Shown here: positions 1 to 8,855 of the stretch, in pieces
Numbering within the stretch: position 1 is the first letter of the stretch
How the letters are laid out: each line of letters starts with the position of its first letter
NCBI RefSeq assembly: GCF_038005225.1
Contig: NZ_JBBOSU010000001.1
Coordinates: forward strand, 2,220,001-2,284,000
DNA from: Solibacillus sp. FSL K6-1523
GTDB taxonomy: Bacteria; Bacillota; Bacilli; Bacillales_A; Planococcaceae
Direction: 5' to 3'
Length of the DNA: 64,000 nucleotides
The notes under the pieces: model-generated
Told to the model about the DNA's origin: nothing
What the model saw: the letters and a program-made list of their open reading frames with translations, nothing else
Databases searched by the model: none
Made by a program: the position numbers and the translations under genes

Positions 1-417
1 ATTTCTTGTATCCGATCCTGCATCTGGTTCGGTCATGGCAAAACAAGATTTTTTCTCGCCATTAATCGTCGGAATCAAATATTTTTTCTTCTGTTCTTCA
101 TTCGCATAATATAAAATATTATCTGCTGTTCCTCCAAACTTAAATGGAACAAACGTTTTAGAAACCTCCATTAATACAATTGCCATCATCATTTGGCCGA
201 GTTCAGCCCCACCAAATTCTGCTGGTGTATTAATTCCCCAAAAACCAGATTCCTTTGCTTTAATTTGAAGTTCTTTTAATTTTTCTTGTGATAGTCCTGG
301 TTTACCTGCTCTTTCATTTCTTAATACCTCATTTTCCAGAGGGATTAACTCTTTCTCCACAAATTTTCGAATTGTTTGTTGTACCATTTTTTGCTCTTCT
401 GACAATCTTAAATACAT
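1..417 (-). CDS. Acyl-CoA dehydrogenase, N-terminal part (runs off window)
   Basis: The reading frame starts at ATG 415-417, 8 bases or so after an AAGGGG ribosome binding site, and is still open at base 1, giving 139 residues. The visible part is the alpha-helical N-terminal domain of the acyl-CoA dehydrogenase family, starting MYLRLSEEQKMVQQT, and it ends in the family signature AMTEPDAGSDTRN, which lines the FAD/substrate site. These flavoenzymes put the alpha-beta double bond into acyl-CoA and pass electrons to ETF. It is the last visible gene of the acyl-CoA operon that begins at 4935. Substrate is unknown. The C-terminal domain with the catalytic Glu is outside the window. Confidence 0.9.
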   Translation of the reverse strand, partial: MYLRLSEEQKMVQQTIRKFVEKELIPLENEVLRNERAGKPGLSQEKLKELQIKAKESGFWGINTPAEFGGAELGQMMMAIVLMEVSKTFVPFKFGGTADNILYYANEEQKKKYLIPTINGEKKSCFAMTEPDAGSDTRN

Positions 418-540
418 AAAATCATCCCCTTATTTTTATTAATTGCAATCTGTTTATAATATGGTTTGTGGCATATCTATTAAATGATATGCCATATTTT
501 ATATTCATAATTTTCCGTCATTATAAAATAAATTGCCCTC

Positions 541-583
541 TTACAGAAAGAGCTCCATTTATTTGACGGTGCTCTTTCTGTAA
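541..583 (-). terminator. Inverted repeat overlapping a stop codon
   Basis: A perfect 13-bp inverted repeat (TTACAGAAAGAGC at 541-553 and its complement at 571-583) surrounds the stop codon of the MBL-fold gene, so one arm lies inside the last codons. On the minus strand it is followed by a GC-containing then T-rich stretch, not a clean U-run. It may be a weak terminator or a processing/attenuation hairpin between this gene and the acyl-CoA dehydrogenase gene. Confidence 0.45.
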
Positions 584-1512
584 TATCGGTGCCCTTCTTT
601 TTCAATTTCCCCAATCTCAACTAAATAATTTAAATGGGCCAAAATTTCTCCGAATGCAAAAGGATAGTCATACGAACTAAGATGATTTCCAAAAACTTTT
701 TGACATACCTCAGTGGCAAAACAACCAGTGGAAAGGGATTCGTAAATTTGCTGCAGACGGACATCATGATGCCCTTTTATTTCCTCTACTCTCCCTCTTA
801 AATCTTCGAAAGGTTCGCCATGTGATGGTATTACAAAATTTACATCAAGTTCTTTAATTTGATCAAGGGACTCCAAGTATTCTTTTAACGGATTCGATGA
901 TGAGTTAGGAAATACAGAAATATTTGGTGTTATTTTCGGTAAAACATGATCACCTGAAAAAAGGATTTTCTCCTCACGATTGTACAAACTAAAATGACCA
1001 TCACTATGACCGGGTGTATGAATAGCCTGATAAGTAAGGTCTCCAATTTTATAAAAATCGCCATCTTCAAATGTACTCAATTTTGGTCTTGGATTTACCC
1101 ATGTTTGTAACTGACCCTCTGTTTCGAACATACGAGCTATTTTCGCTTCCTCTATTCCATTATCTCGATAAAATTGCTTTAACTGAACATCACGTTCCTC
1201 TGTCCAAAAATCGGCTTCTAGTTGTATATCAATTTCCGACATATAGACAGTTGCACCAGACTTTCGTTGTAATTCACCTGCGAGTCCATAATGATCAATA
1301 TGCATATGTGTCAAAAAGATCGACTCAATGTCGGTTATATTCATATTTAAATCGTTGAAGGTTGTTTTCCAAATATCCATTGTTACTTTTCGATTCAGCC
1401 CTGTATCAATGATGGCCCACCCTTCATTTCCTCTACCAATAAAACAATTGACTTGATTTAAGCGAAAAGGCAGTGGAATATCCACAGAAAAAACCCCATA
1501 GTAATTTTTCAT
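559..1512 (-). CDS. MBL-fold metallo-hydrolase (glyoxalase II-like)
   Basis: A 317-aa metallo-beta-lactamase-fold hydrolase. The metal-binding motif THMHIDHYG places H69, H71, D73 and H74; further ligands are seen in HTPGHSDGH (about 165), FSGDH (about 186) and SHGEP (about 230). The start has an AAAGGAGAAG ribosome binding site. The C-terminal 80 residues form a small helical, winged-helix-like tail, as in the thioesterase/hydrolase members of this family. It lies between the thiolase-like and acyl-CoA dehydrogenase genes, so hydrolysis of a thioester or lactone in the same acyl-CoA pathway is a reasonable inference. Substrate not determinable. Confidence 0.85.
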   Translation of the reverse strand: MKNYYGVFSVDIPLPFRLNQVNCFIGRGNEGWAIIDTGLNRKVTMDIWKTTFNDLNMNITDIESIFLTHMHIDHYGLAGELQRKSGATVYMSEIDIQLEADFWTEERDVQLKQFYRDNGIEEAKIARMFETEGQLQTWVNPRPKLSTFEDGDFYKIGDLTYQAIHTPGHSDGHFSLYNREEKILFSGDHVLPKITPNISVFPNSSSNPLKEYLESLDQIKELDVNFVIPSHGEPFEDLRGRVEEIKGHHDVRLQQIYESLSTGCFATEVCQKVFGNHLSSYDYPFAFGEILAHLNYLVEIGEIEKEGHRYYRKSTVK

Positions 1513-1574
1513 TTTCTTCTCCTTTATATCAAAAATGATTATGCTTCATTTTGATATTCAATCTTGCTAACTAT

Positions 1575-2723
1575 TTATGGTCTCTCGAGGATGTGAACGG
1601 TACAAACACTTCCTAACCCAAGCATATGGGCAAGACCAATTTTTGCATTTGGTTGTTGCCTTGCACCTGCCTCGTGTCGAAGTTGTCTCGTCACTTCAAC
1701 TATTTGTCCAATACCTGTTGGACCGAGTGGATGTCCCATAGCAATCAGCCCACCAGAAGCGCTAATCGCTTGCTTCCCACCAATATCAAATACTCCTTCT
1801 TCTAAAAAATGAACAGCTGTTCCTTCTTTACATATCCCAAGTGCTTCGATATATAGTAATTCTTCAATACTAAATGCTTCATGAAATTCAAATACATCGA
1901 CATTTTTAATATTAACGCCTGCTTCTTTCAAAGCTATTGTGGCTGTTTCCTTCGTTAACGCGGTATCAATATCAGCACCCGGTGTTAAAACATTTTCACT
2001 TCGAGATGTAGAAGCCGTTACACGTATTGCTCTATTAGGATCAATGCCAAGCCTTTTAATACCTTCTTCCGATGCAATAATAACTGCTGAAGCACCTTCT
2101 CCTACTGGACAGCACTCCAACCTTGTCAAAGAACCTGAAATAGCTGGCTCTGAGAGTATTTCATCTAATGTTCGTTCTTTTTGACGATGAGCATAAGGAT
2201 TTAGAGAACCATTCCGATGATTTTTCACTGCGACCTTCGCAATTTGTTCTGGCTTAATCTTATGTTTATGCATATATTCATTTGCTATCAATGCAAAGTG
2301 TGAAAATGCAGCAACTGAATTATGGGTTAAATCATCTATTCCAGTTCTCTCTCTTGCAAGCTTTATTCGGTGTGGTTTATCTACGCCCATTGCTAATGCT
2401 GTATCACTAAACCCTGACGCTACCTCTAAACATGCCTGACGAAATGCACTCGATCCAGAGGCTGACGCATTTTCAATATGAACTAATGGTGCACTAGATG
2501 CCCCAAGATGCCTCAACATAACCCGTCCAGATGCCATACCTAAACTTGTCGTTGCTATATAAGATGATTCAACATCATGCCACATCATTTTTGCATCATC
2601 CAGTGCTTCTCGAATGGCTGCAAGACCTAATTCTACATAGCTTTTATCACTCATCGGCTGGTAGCGATGCAAGCCAATACCTACAACATAAACTGGTCGA
2701 TGATTCTTTAATGTTTTTCTCAT
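1575..2723 (-). CDS. Thiolase-like protein (SCP-x/Ltp type) with Ser at the nucleophile position
   Basis: A thiolase-superfamily protein of 382 aa. A longer frame reaches 2735, but GGAGG at 2729-2733 fits the ATG at 2723 (or 2726) better. Conserved thiolase elements are HEAFSIEE (about 285), GHPLGPTGIGQ (about 335) and the C-terminal GSVCTVHIL. Where normal thiolases have the nucleophilic Cys (CASG), this one reads ENASASGSS (about 87-95), so Ser replaces Cys. Ltp2-type members lacking the Cys act as retro-aldolases together with a DUF35 protein, and a DUF35 gene is immediately upstream. So the product may be an aldolase subunit rather than a true thiolase; that is inference. Confidence 0.85.
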   Translation of the reverse strand: MRKTLKNHRPVYVVGIGLHRYQPMSDKSYVELGLAAIREALDDAKMMWHDVESSYIATTSLGMASGRVMLRHLGASSAPLVHIENASASGSSAFRQACLEVASGFSDTALAMGVDKPHRIKLARERTGIDDLTHNSVAAFSHFALIANEYMHKHKIKPEQIAKVAVKNHRNGSLNPYAHRQKERTLDEILSEPAISGSLTRLECCPVGEGASAVIIASEEGIKRLGIDPNRAIRVTASTSRSENVLTPGADIDTALTKETATIALKEAGVNIKNVDVFEFHEAFSIEELLYIEALGICKEGTAVHFLEEGVFDIGGKQAISASGGLIAMGHPLGPTGIGQIVEVTRQLRHEAGARQQPNAKIGLAHMLGLGSVCTVHILERP

Positions 2724-2816
2724 CATATCCTCCATTCAATACCATAAAGTAGAACTTGATTAGTTAGAGCTTTACTTTGACTCTCGAGCAATCAAGTTCT
2801 AATCATTGTTGGTTAA

Positions 2817-3269
2817 TTAGTACGGGGTAAATCGCAAATCAAGTATTTCTTGATTGTCCTCATTTTCCATTACCGATACCAGTGTAGAGTATACCGTTTG
2901 TCCTGGATGTAGATTGCTGCCATCGCCATCTATTAAGGCCATGAGCTCACATCCCTCATCCAAAATAATTGATGCAAGAACAAAAGGTACATGTAAAAAA
3001 TCAGTTGGACTTGCCCCATATGTGATTGACTTTTTTTCCTGAGCGTTTCGATAAACGGTAGTAAAAGTTTTAATTACTCCTCTGCCCATGAGTTCTATCT
3101 CATTTATCCGGTCCCCATGGCTACCACATACTTCACAGCCATATTTTTGTAATGGAAAAAAAGTATGTCCGCACTCACACTTCCCACCTTTTAACAATGG
3201 ATGGTTAGGTAAATCTTTCGTGCCATGGGTTGAGAACAAGTTGGGCTTAAGCGCTACTTGCAGTGCCAT
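2817..3269 (-). CDS. DUF35 zinc-ribbon/OB-fold protein, thiolase partner
   Basis: A 150-aa protein with an N-terminal zinc ribbon (CECGHTFFP then CEVCGSHG, about residues 30-53) followed by an OB-fold ending at the C-terminus. The start at 3269 is chosen because GGAAAGGGGG lies just before it; an in-frame ATG 13 codons upstream has no such site. DUF35/OB-fold proteins bind thiolase, Ltp or HMG-CoA synthase subunits and position acyl-CoA. It lies between the ligase and the thiolase-like gene, which fits a two-subunit complex with the latter. Confidence 0.88.
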   Translation of the reverse strand: MALQVALKPNLFSTHGTKDLPNHPLLKGGKCECGHTFFPLQKYGCEVCGSHGDRINEIELMGRGVIKTFTTVYRNAQEKKSITYGASPTDFLHVPFVLASIILDEGCELMALIDGDGSNLHPGQTVYSTLVSVMENEDNQEILDLRFTPY

Positions 3270-3369
3270 ATAATTCCCCCTTTCCTCAGATTTAAAATAA
3301 AATTTCAATAGTTTTTACATTATAGAATTTTTTGGGGATGTTTCTTCTTAAGTCTTTCAATTACTATCT

Positions 3370-4935
3370 TTACACGGATCTTTCTTTATCCTTCCAAAAT
3401 GGGTCTCTGAGATCACGTTTAAGAATTTTGCCCACTGCACTGTAAGGTAGCTGGTCAACAAATTCAATCGAACTAGGATTTTTATATAAAGCAAGCTCAT
3501 TTTTGCAAAACGAAATCAATTCTTCTGCTGTTAAAGTCGCCCCTTCATTTAAATGACAAAAAGCCTTTATTTCTTCTCCCAAATCATCGTGTGGTATCCC
3601 AATTATAGCTACATCCATTACATCAGGATGCTTTATAATGGCTGCTTCAATTTCAGCAGGGTATATGTTAACACCGCCCCTAATAATCATGTCCTTACTA
3701 CGGTCAGCGATATAAAGGTACTGCTCTTCATCCAAATACCCGATGTCCCCTGTTCTGAAAAAACCTTTTTCATCAATCGTATCCAAGCCAAGTGGTTCCC
3801 GATTATAATAACGATCAATTGTCATTGGCGTTTTGACCCAAATCTCTCCCTTTTCGCCAATAGGTAATGCATTATTATTTTCATCACGAATACTCACTTG
3901 AGCATGATTATACATACGACCAGAAGATGCTGGTTTAACAAGCTGCATCTCCGGTAACATTGTGCTTACCATATAGACCTCAGATGTACCGTATCCCTCT
4001 ACCAAGCAGTTTCCAAAATGACTGATTGCCCATCTTTTAGTAGCTTCTGGAATAGGTGCTGCTCCAACCTCTACTATTTTTATGGACGAAACATCGTATT
4101 TATTAAGTACTTCTTGTGGAAGCTTGGACAACCGTTTAATCATCGTAGGCACACATGTCCAATTCGTAATCTTGTATTCCTGAATAAGTTGTAAAGCTCT
4201 TTCTGGATCAAACTTGGAAAGTATAATGACTGGTTCCCCAACTAAATGGGCTGCTGCCGATACAGCTGGACCTGCGGAATGATGAAATGGCATTGTAACT
4301 AAATTTAAATCTGTAGGCATTCTTACACTCATTCGAAATACATCTGCAAAGTATTCTTGTATTTCTTTAGCACGTTGCTGTCGGATTTCTGGACTTAAAA
4401 ATACCCCCTTCGGAGCGCCAGTTGTTCCCGATGTATAGATGATTAAAGGTGGATTTGGCATTTGGCTGAATCGTTTTTTCATCGTTGCATTACTCATAAT
4501 CACTTCATAATTTTTAATTTCCAAAAATTCTTTTTCATTAATATTGACGTGTAAAACATCTGATAATTCTTTCGTTAATTTTGATGGTAAATGATCATCA
4601 GAAATAAGCACTTTCGCATTACTATCCGCCAAAATCCCCTTTACCTCACCTGGAGTTAAACGATAGTTAACGCCCACTTGTTTGCAACCAAGCTTAGCTA
4701 ATGCTCTGTTAATCACAAACCACTCAAGGCGCATTTGTGTCCTTACCCCGACTGTTGATCCCTCTGTCACGCCTTCCTCTGCCAAAGCCTCTGCAAGTAA
4801 GTTCGATTGTTCATTCCAATCTCCCCACTTCAGAATATTTCCGTTTTCATCAATTACAGCTGCCTCATCTGGTTTTACTTGAGCCCAATGTTCTACACTG
4901 CCCTGAATAATATTTCCATTAAATAATTTTTCCAT
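3370..4935 (-). CDS. Acyl-CoA synthetase (AMP-forming ligase)
   Basis: A 521-aa ANL-superfamily ligase, full length for the family. It shows the P-loop-like motif IIYTSGTTGAPKG (165-177), the A5 motif GYGTSE, the A7 RTGDIGYLD and A8 hinge IIRGGVNIYPAEIE motifs, and the catalytic Lys in AVGKILKR near the C-terminus. It converts a carboxylic acid, ATP and CoA to acyl-CoA, the entry step for the genes that follow. It is the first gene of the minus-strand operon 4935-1, with a cre-like box and a palindrome upstream. Acid specificity cannot be read from the sequence. Confidence 0.92.
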   Translation of the reverse strand: MEKLFNGNIIQGSVEHWAQVKPDEAAVIDENGNILKWGDWNEQSNLLAEALAEEGVTEGSTVGVRTQMRLEWFVINRALAKLGCKQVGVNYRLTPGEVKGILADSNAKVLISDDHLPSKLTKELSDVLHVNINEKEFLEIKNYEVIMSNATMKKRFSQMPNPPLIIYTSGTTGAPKGVFLSPEIRQQRAKEIQEYFADVFRMSVRMPTDLNLVTMPFHHSAGPAVSAAAHLVGEPVIILSKFDPERALQLIQEYKITNWTCVPTMIKRLSKLPQEVLNKYDVSSIKIVEVGAAPIPEATKRWAISHFGNCLVEGYGTSEVYMVSTMLPEMQLVKPASSGRMYNHAQVSIRDENNNALPIGEKGEIWVKTPMTIDRYYNREPLGLDTIDEKGFFRTGDIGYLDEEQYLYIADRSKDMIIRGGVNIYPAEIEAAIIKHPDVMDVAIIGIPHDDLGEEIKAFCHLNEGATLTAEELISFCKNELALYKNPSSIEFVDQLPYSAVGKILKRDLRDPFWKDKERSV

Positions 4936-4972
4936 TTTTCTAATCCCCCTAAATGGTTATTTACAATTGTCA

Positions 4973-4991
4973 TTCATAAAATTTTTATGAA
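4973..4991. promoter_or_regulatory. 19-bp perfect palindrome upstream of acyl-CoA operon
   Basis: TTCATAAAA-T-TTTTATGAA, a perfect 9+1+9 dyad, sits 38 bp upstream of the ligase start codon. Its position in the leader fits an operator, for example of a TetR/FadR-type repressor; LysR boxes (T-N11-A) are another reading. No experimental basis. Confidence 0.4.
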
Positions 4992-5103
4992 GATTTTTTC
5001 ATTAGTCTATAATTCTAGGTAGTTAGTAAAGCTCCGCCATTTAAAGAGGCACGCGGATGTAGTTGAAAAATTAGTAGTTTCAGCATTGCTAATCAAAATA
5101 GTT

Positions 5104-5117
5104 TGTGAGCGCTTTCA
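5104..5117. promoter_or_regulatory. cre-like site (CcpA)
   Basis: TGTGAGCGCTTTCA matches the catabolite-responsive element consensus TGWNANCGNTNWCA at every defined position. It lies in the divergent region between the ligase operon and the LysR gene, just downstream, in minus-strand sense, of a TATACT -10-like hexamer. CcpA repression of acyl-CoA catabolism in the presence of sugar is the natural inference. Confidence 0.6.
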
Positions 5118-5277
5118 ATAATCAAAAAGTATACTATTGCTTTTTCATAAATCACCACACTCTCAAAAAAAAGAATTATAAATCAGATTATTCTGAATTA
5201 ATTGTACAAAATGGTTTTATTTATGTAAAATAACTATAAATCATCTTTACATGAATCCTAGTCATGGGGGGTTAACA

Positions 5278-6255
5278 ATGAATCTCGAACAATTAAAATA
5301 TATTGTTGAGGTGGCGAACACAAAGTCCATTACGATTGCCGCGCAAAATTTGCATGTTTCACAATCCGGAATAAGCAAAGCGATTTCTTCATTAGAGCAA
5401 GAGTTAGGCATCCTTTTATTTAATCGTTCACGATCAGGAGCAGTACCTTCAGCAGATGGAAAAGAATTAATTCAAAAAGCATTTGAAATTGTCACGAAAC
5501 TAATAGAATTTGAGGAACACGCACTAGAGAAAAATAGAGAAATAAATGGGGCATTAAAAATTGCAGCAGTCCCAGCATTAAGTAGCACGATACTTCTCGA
5601 ATCCTTCCAAGCTTTTCATGATAATCACCATTATTTTCATGTTGATATTGAAGAAAAGCAAACAAATGTTATTATCGAAGAAGTTAGACAATCTAGAATC
5701 AATGTAGGTATGATCTATTTAAATGAAGGTATACAACAAGAAAATCCAGATTTAACGTTTAAAACCCTTCTTGAAGCCCAAGTATATGTCCTTGTAAGTA
5801 ATCATTCTCCTTTAGCATCTAGAGAAAAAATTACTCCCCACGATTTACTCGACCAATCAAATATCACCTTTCACGGCGAATACGTAAAATCATTTTATGA
5901 AGAGATTTCTAACAAATACGGAAATATTAACATATTATTTACAACAAACAATATGGATATTATCAGAAAAACCGTTGCCAAAGGTAAAGCAATTACACTA
6001 ATTCTTGATCTACCTAATAAAAATAAACATTATATTGATACCTCGGATATAACAGCTATACCATTTGTAATTAACAACAAACCTGTTATGAAACTTATGG
6101 GTTATGTAATAGCAAAGAAGAATATATCAAAAACTGCTAAAGTATTCCTCAATATCGTTAAAGAAAAAACTTTGGCTCTCAACACAAACAACATTGATGA
6201 AGAGCCGTTTTATTTACGAGAAACACATGATTTCCTCAAAAAATTTGATTGCTAA
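5278..6255 (+). CDS. LysR-family transcriptional regulator
   Basis: A 325-aa LysR regulator. The N-terminal winged HTH is clear (MNLEQLKYIVEVANTKSITI, then AAQNLHVSQSGISKAISSLE), followed by the effector-binding domain from about residue 90. The start at 5278 follows a GGGGGG ribosome binding site 7 bases upstream; the longer frame from 5251 is not supported. It diverges from the acyl-CoA operon, the usual arrangement for a LysR regulator of its neighbour, so control of that operon by a pathway intermediate is likely but inferred. Confidence 0.9.
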   Translation: MNLEQLKYIVEVANTKSITIAAQNLHVSQSGISKAISSLEQELGILLFNRSRSGAVPSADGKELIQKAFEIVTKLIEFEEHALEKNREINGALKIAAVPALSSTILLESFQAFHDNHHYFHVDIEEKQTNVIIEEVRQSRINVGMIYLNEGIQQENPDLTFKTLLEAQVYVLVSNHSPLASREKITPHDLLDQSNITFHGEYVKSFYEEISNKYGNINILFTTNNMDIIRKTVAKGKAITLILDLPNKNKHYIDTSDITAIPFVINNKPVMKLMGYVIAKKNISKTAKVFLNIVKEKTLALNTNNIDEEPFYLRETHDFLKKFDC

Positions 6256-6374
6256 ATCATTTTTTAAAGAGCTTAAACTTCTCCTGTGTGGAAATTTATG
6301 ATTTCAAACAAATTTGCAGCTTTCCGTTACTCTTGTAATTGTGCGATGAAACGATCGAATGAGGTACGTTGCTA

Positions 6375-6407
6375 AGAAAAAAGCTTTACTTCCTCTTGAA
6401 GTAAAGC
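6375..6407 (-). terminator. Rho-independent terminator (minus strand)
   Basis: A perfect 10-bp stem GCTTTACTTC/GAAGTAAAGC with a 5-nt loop, followed on the minus strand by six U. It lies downstream of the decayed gene at 6443-6790 and the GNAT gene. Confidence 0.8.
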
Positions 6408-6442
6408 ACCTATTCCTTTAAGTGGAATTCCTCACAATCATC

Positions 6443-6790
6443 TATTTCTAATTAACCTTAATCGATTATAGATTTTCAAAATTGTGAGCCCCAATCCAAT
6501 GATGAAAACGGTCGCCAAAAAGATCATCGTTGCTGACAAAAAACAAATGCATCTATTATGGTTGAGCTGTTATTTTTTAATGTTGGAACAATGAATAATA
6601 ACCACCCAATGCTCACAATAGACGCCAATTGAGGTATTAAATGTAGGCAGAATCTCCAAGTTTGATGCTGTTTACTTTTATTCGGCCATATTTTTTAATT
6701 CCAACTTGAGGTGAATAGGACTCTTTCAGTAATTTTTGTGAAAGAAATTGTTCTCCTCTTTCATAGTCAAATAAGGATTCTTTCGTTGAG
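6443..6790 (-). pseudogene. Decayed small membrane-protein gene
   Basis: Between the GNAT stop codon and the terminator at 6375-6407 the minus strand has protein-like stretches in three frames: first KESLFDYERGEQFLSQKLL to GDSAYI and a stop, then IPQLASIVSIGWLLFIVPT, then ATMIFLATVFIIGLGLTIL. The last two look like membrane helices. No start codon or open frame links them. This is best read as a gene broken by at least two frameshifts. The family was not recognised. Otherwise the 540 bases between 6256 and 6796 hold nothing further. Confidence 0.35.
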
Positions 6791-6796
6791 GGTTTT

Positions 6797-7474
6797 TTAA
6801 CCTATGTGAATATCCGTACCATACTGAAGTAACTTTAATTTCCTCGCCACAGATTGGGATGAGAAATTGTCCCAGGAAGTGCTATACAATGCAGTTCGTC
6901 CTTGTTTTTGTATCTCCTCTGCCCAGGCATTTACAACATCGATCCCGTATCCTCTTCCGCGATAATCTTCATGTGTAAATACACTCACTTCATCTGCTTT
7001 TGTCGTTTTCCTTGCACTACAACAAATCGAAACGGGCATATCGTTTTCAATTATGACAAAACATGGTTGCTTATATTCAAAATCCTCAAATGTATATGGA
7101 AAATAAGGCTTTAACAGTTCTTTGTTTTCGTGCGTTACTTGGATTGCTTGTGTATGAGTTCTATTTCTTACATTCGGAAACACATATGCTGGTCCAATGG
7201 ATAAATGATGTAATGGATGATCTGAGCTTAAAACATTAATTATTTCACTTAAATTAATGTCTGAATTCGTGCTAATAAGCGGTTTTAACTTCTCTACAAG
7301 ATTCGCATCCAGTGTATTGGAATACCTTACTACACGCCCTAAGTCGGTACCACCAATAAAAATTTTAGGCGCATCTTCATAAGGTGGCTCATTTACGACT
7401 TTTATTCGATTTTCAGTATCGTGTTTAAACAGCACGTTCACATGAAGCTCCATTAATTGTAAATTATTCAACAT
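6797..7474 (-). CDS. GNAT-family N-acetyltransferase
   Basis: A 225-aa protein. The C-terminal third is a GNAT fold with the acetyl-CoA binding motif GRGYGIDVVNAW (about 185-196) preceded by the strand DEVSVFTHEDYRG; the N-terminal half is a divergent domain of the kind found in FR47/GNAT_acetyltran proteins. The start at 7474 follows GGGGAGG; the longer frame reaching 7621 overlaps the neighbouring gene and is rejected. Acceptor substrate unknown. Confidence 0.82.
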   Translation of the reverse strand: MLNNLQLMELHVNVLFKHDTENRIKVVNEPPYEDAPKIFIGGTDLGRVVRYSNTLDANLVEKLKPLISTNSDINLSEIINVLSSDHPLHHLSIGPAYVFPNVRNRTHTQAIQVTHENKELLKPYFPYTFEDFEYKQPCFVIIENDMPVSICCSARKTTKADEVSVFTHEDYRGRGYGIDVVNAWAEEIQKQGRTALYSTSWDNFSSQSVARKLKLLQYGTDIHIG

Positions 7475-7519
7475 AAATAACCTCCCCAATTTTAGAATTT
7501 TTCTCAATTGTTCAACTAT

Positions 7520-7544
7520 AAAAAAGAGCTGCATATGCAACTCC
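7520..7544 (-). terminator. Rho-independent terminator after SRPBCC gene
   Basis: On the minus strand GAGTTGC-ATAT-GCAGCTC (one G-U pair) is followed by six U, 26 bases after the SRPBCC stop codon. Confidence 0.8.
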
Positions 7545-7569
7545 AAATTTTTAAAATAACTCCTTCGCT

Positions 7570-8040
7570 TTATGAACGTCCCATCATACGCATATCTAGC
7601 TGTTCCAGTACAAATGGCCATGCCTGTTCGTGCTTATTTTTAGATTCCTCATCCGGAAAACCTGCGTGCGTAAGGCGAAGTTGAGTACCTTTGTTGGAAG
7701 GTTCAAGTTCAACTGTAACAACTGTCTCCGCTCCCTTTGTTCCCCCAGCTCCAGTAACCCACGTAATTTCAACGAGGCTATTTTGCTCAAGCCTTAAAAA
7801 TCGTCCGTAATGAGGTGAACGCTGCTCCTCACTATGCGTTTCGAGTTTATACCTTGTTTCAAAAAAGAAAACTGTGTTCACTTTACCTTCCATTATTACT
7901 GTTCCCGGAGCTGCAAACCAACGATCGAACTGCTTTGTCCACGCTTGGTACAGTACTTCGGGTGGTGCATCCATTATGCGCTCAACCACTAATTTAAATG
8001 GTCTCGTTGAAAGGTTAGGTATCGTAGTAATCGGTTTCAT
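7570..8040 (-). CDS. SRPBCC (AHSA1-like) domain protein
   Basis: A 156-aa single-domain protein with the AHSA1/START hallmarks: [24 protein letters not shown] near the N-terminus, ETRYKLET in the middle and [25 protein letters not shown] at the C-terminus. These proteins bind hydrophobic ligands in a helix-grip fold. The start at 8040 is set by GGAGGACTTAAAA; upstream ATGs are too close to or inside the ribosome binding site. Monocistronic, with its own terminator. Confidence 0.85.
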   Translation of the reverse strand: MKPITTIPNLSTRPFKLVVERIMDAPPEVLYQAWTKQFDRWFAAPGTVIMEGKVNTVFFFETRYKLETHSEEQRSPHYGRFLRLEQNSLVEITWVTGAGGTKGAETVVTVELEPSNKGTQLRLTHAGFPDEESKNKHEQAWPFVLEQLDMRMMGRS

Positions 8041-8276
8041 TTTTAAGTCCTCCATCTCCAAATATTTTATATTACAACTTCTTTTCTTGTCTCAAATTAT
8101 GTTGTCAATTAAATAAAAAACGGTCCCTTTCGTTTCTACCCCATTAATACCCTATCTACTTTTTTACTTTCTTAAACAGTAAAATTGCAAATATTATTTC
8201 AAGGAAAAAACTGCGGTAGTACAAAAAGTTCTAAAAAAACATTAATCCCTCTTAGATCAACAACACCTATATTTGC

Positions 8277-8302
8277 TTAGGTATATAGAATATAATACCT
8301 AA
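8277..8302 (-). terminator. Dyad directly after stop codon
   Basis: TTAGGTAT/ATACCTAA, a perfect 8-bp inverted repeat, begins one base past the stop codon of the 183-aa gene. There is no U-run, so termination is only possible. The rest of 8062-8303 shows nothing. Confidence 0.3.
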
Positions 8303-8303
8303 C

Positions 8304-8855
8304 TTATTTAAATGGCTCAATCATCTCAAGTTGCCCTTTGTTCGGAGTTCGTTTATTCCAAACAAAGCTGATCAAATACTGTTGATTTTCATCAATTAAA
8401 TGAAATTCATTTTGAGATACTCTAACTTTTGTATCATCTATGACCAAATAATATTTTCGATCCTCATGTAGTTTCTTTTCTACCTCAAATATTCCCGTTG
8501 TGTGTACTTCAAAGGATTGAGGGACTGTTATTGATACAACAACGATGAGTGATGCTATTACTAACACCACTTTAGAAACGGCTGTTAAATTCGCCTTTTG
8601 TTTTCCTCTTGCTACCAAATATTTAATTAGAAAGTAGATATATATAAGAAACACAACAGGTACAGTAAACATTGCGATACTAGTTGGTACAAACATTAAT
8701 TCATGTAGAGTATAATTAATATCTGTAATTGCTTGAATTCTGCCAAGTTGTAGCCCTATGAATCCTGAATAAATCAGTCCTAACAACCAATATAAAGCAA
8801 ATTTTTGAGTTTTATATAATTTTTGAATAGGACTCTCGTTGTCATTAAGATTCAT
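8304..8855 (-). CDS. Membrane protein of unknown function
   Basis: A 183-aa protein not recognised. It has three hydrophobic helices, at about 16-36 (ALYWLLGLIYSGFIGLQLG), 52-76 (FVPTSIAMFTVPVVFLIYIYF) and 92-112 (VVLVIASLIVVVSITVP), and a soluble C-terminal region of about 70 residues that looks like a small beta domain (IFEVEKKLHEDRKYYLVID). A GAAAGGAAGG ribosome binding site supports the start. Monocistronic. Confidence 0.75.
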   Translation of the reverse strand: MNLNDNESPIQKLYKTQKFALYWLLGLIYSGFIGLQLGRIQAITDINYTLHELMFVPTSIAMFTVPVVFLIYIYFLIKYLVARGKQKANLTAVSKVVLVIASLIVVVSITVPQSFEVHTTGIFEVEKKLHEDRKYYLVIDDTKVRVSQNEFHLIDENQQYLISFVWNKRTPNKGQLEMIEPFK

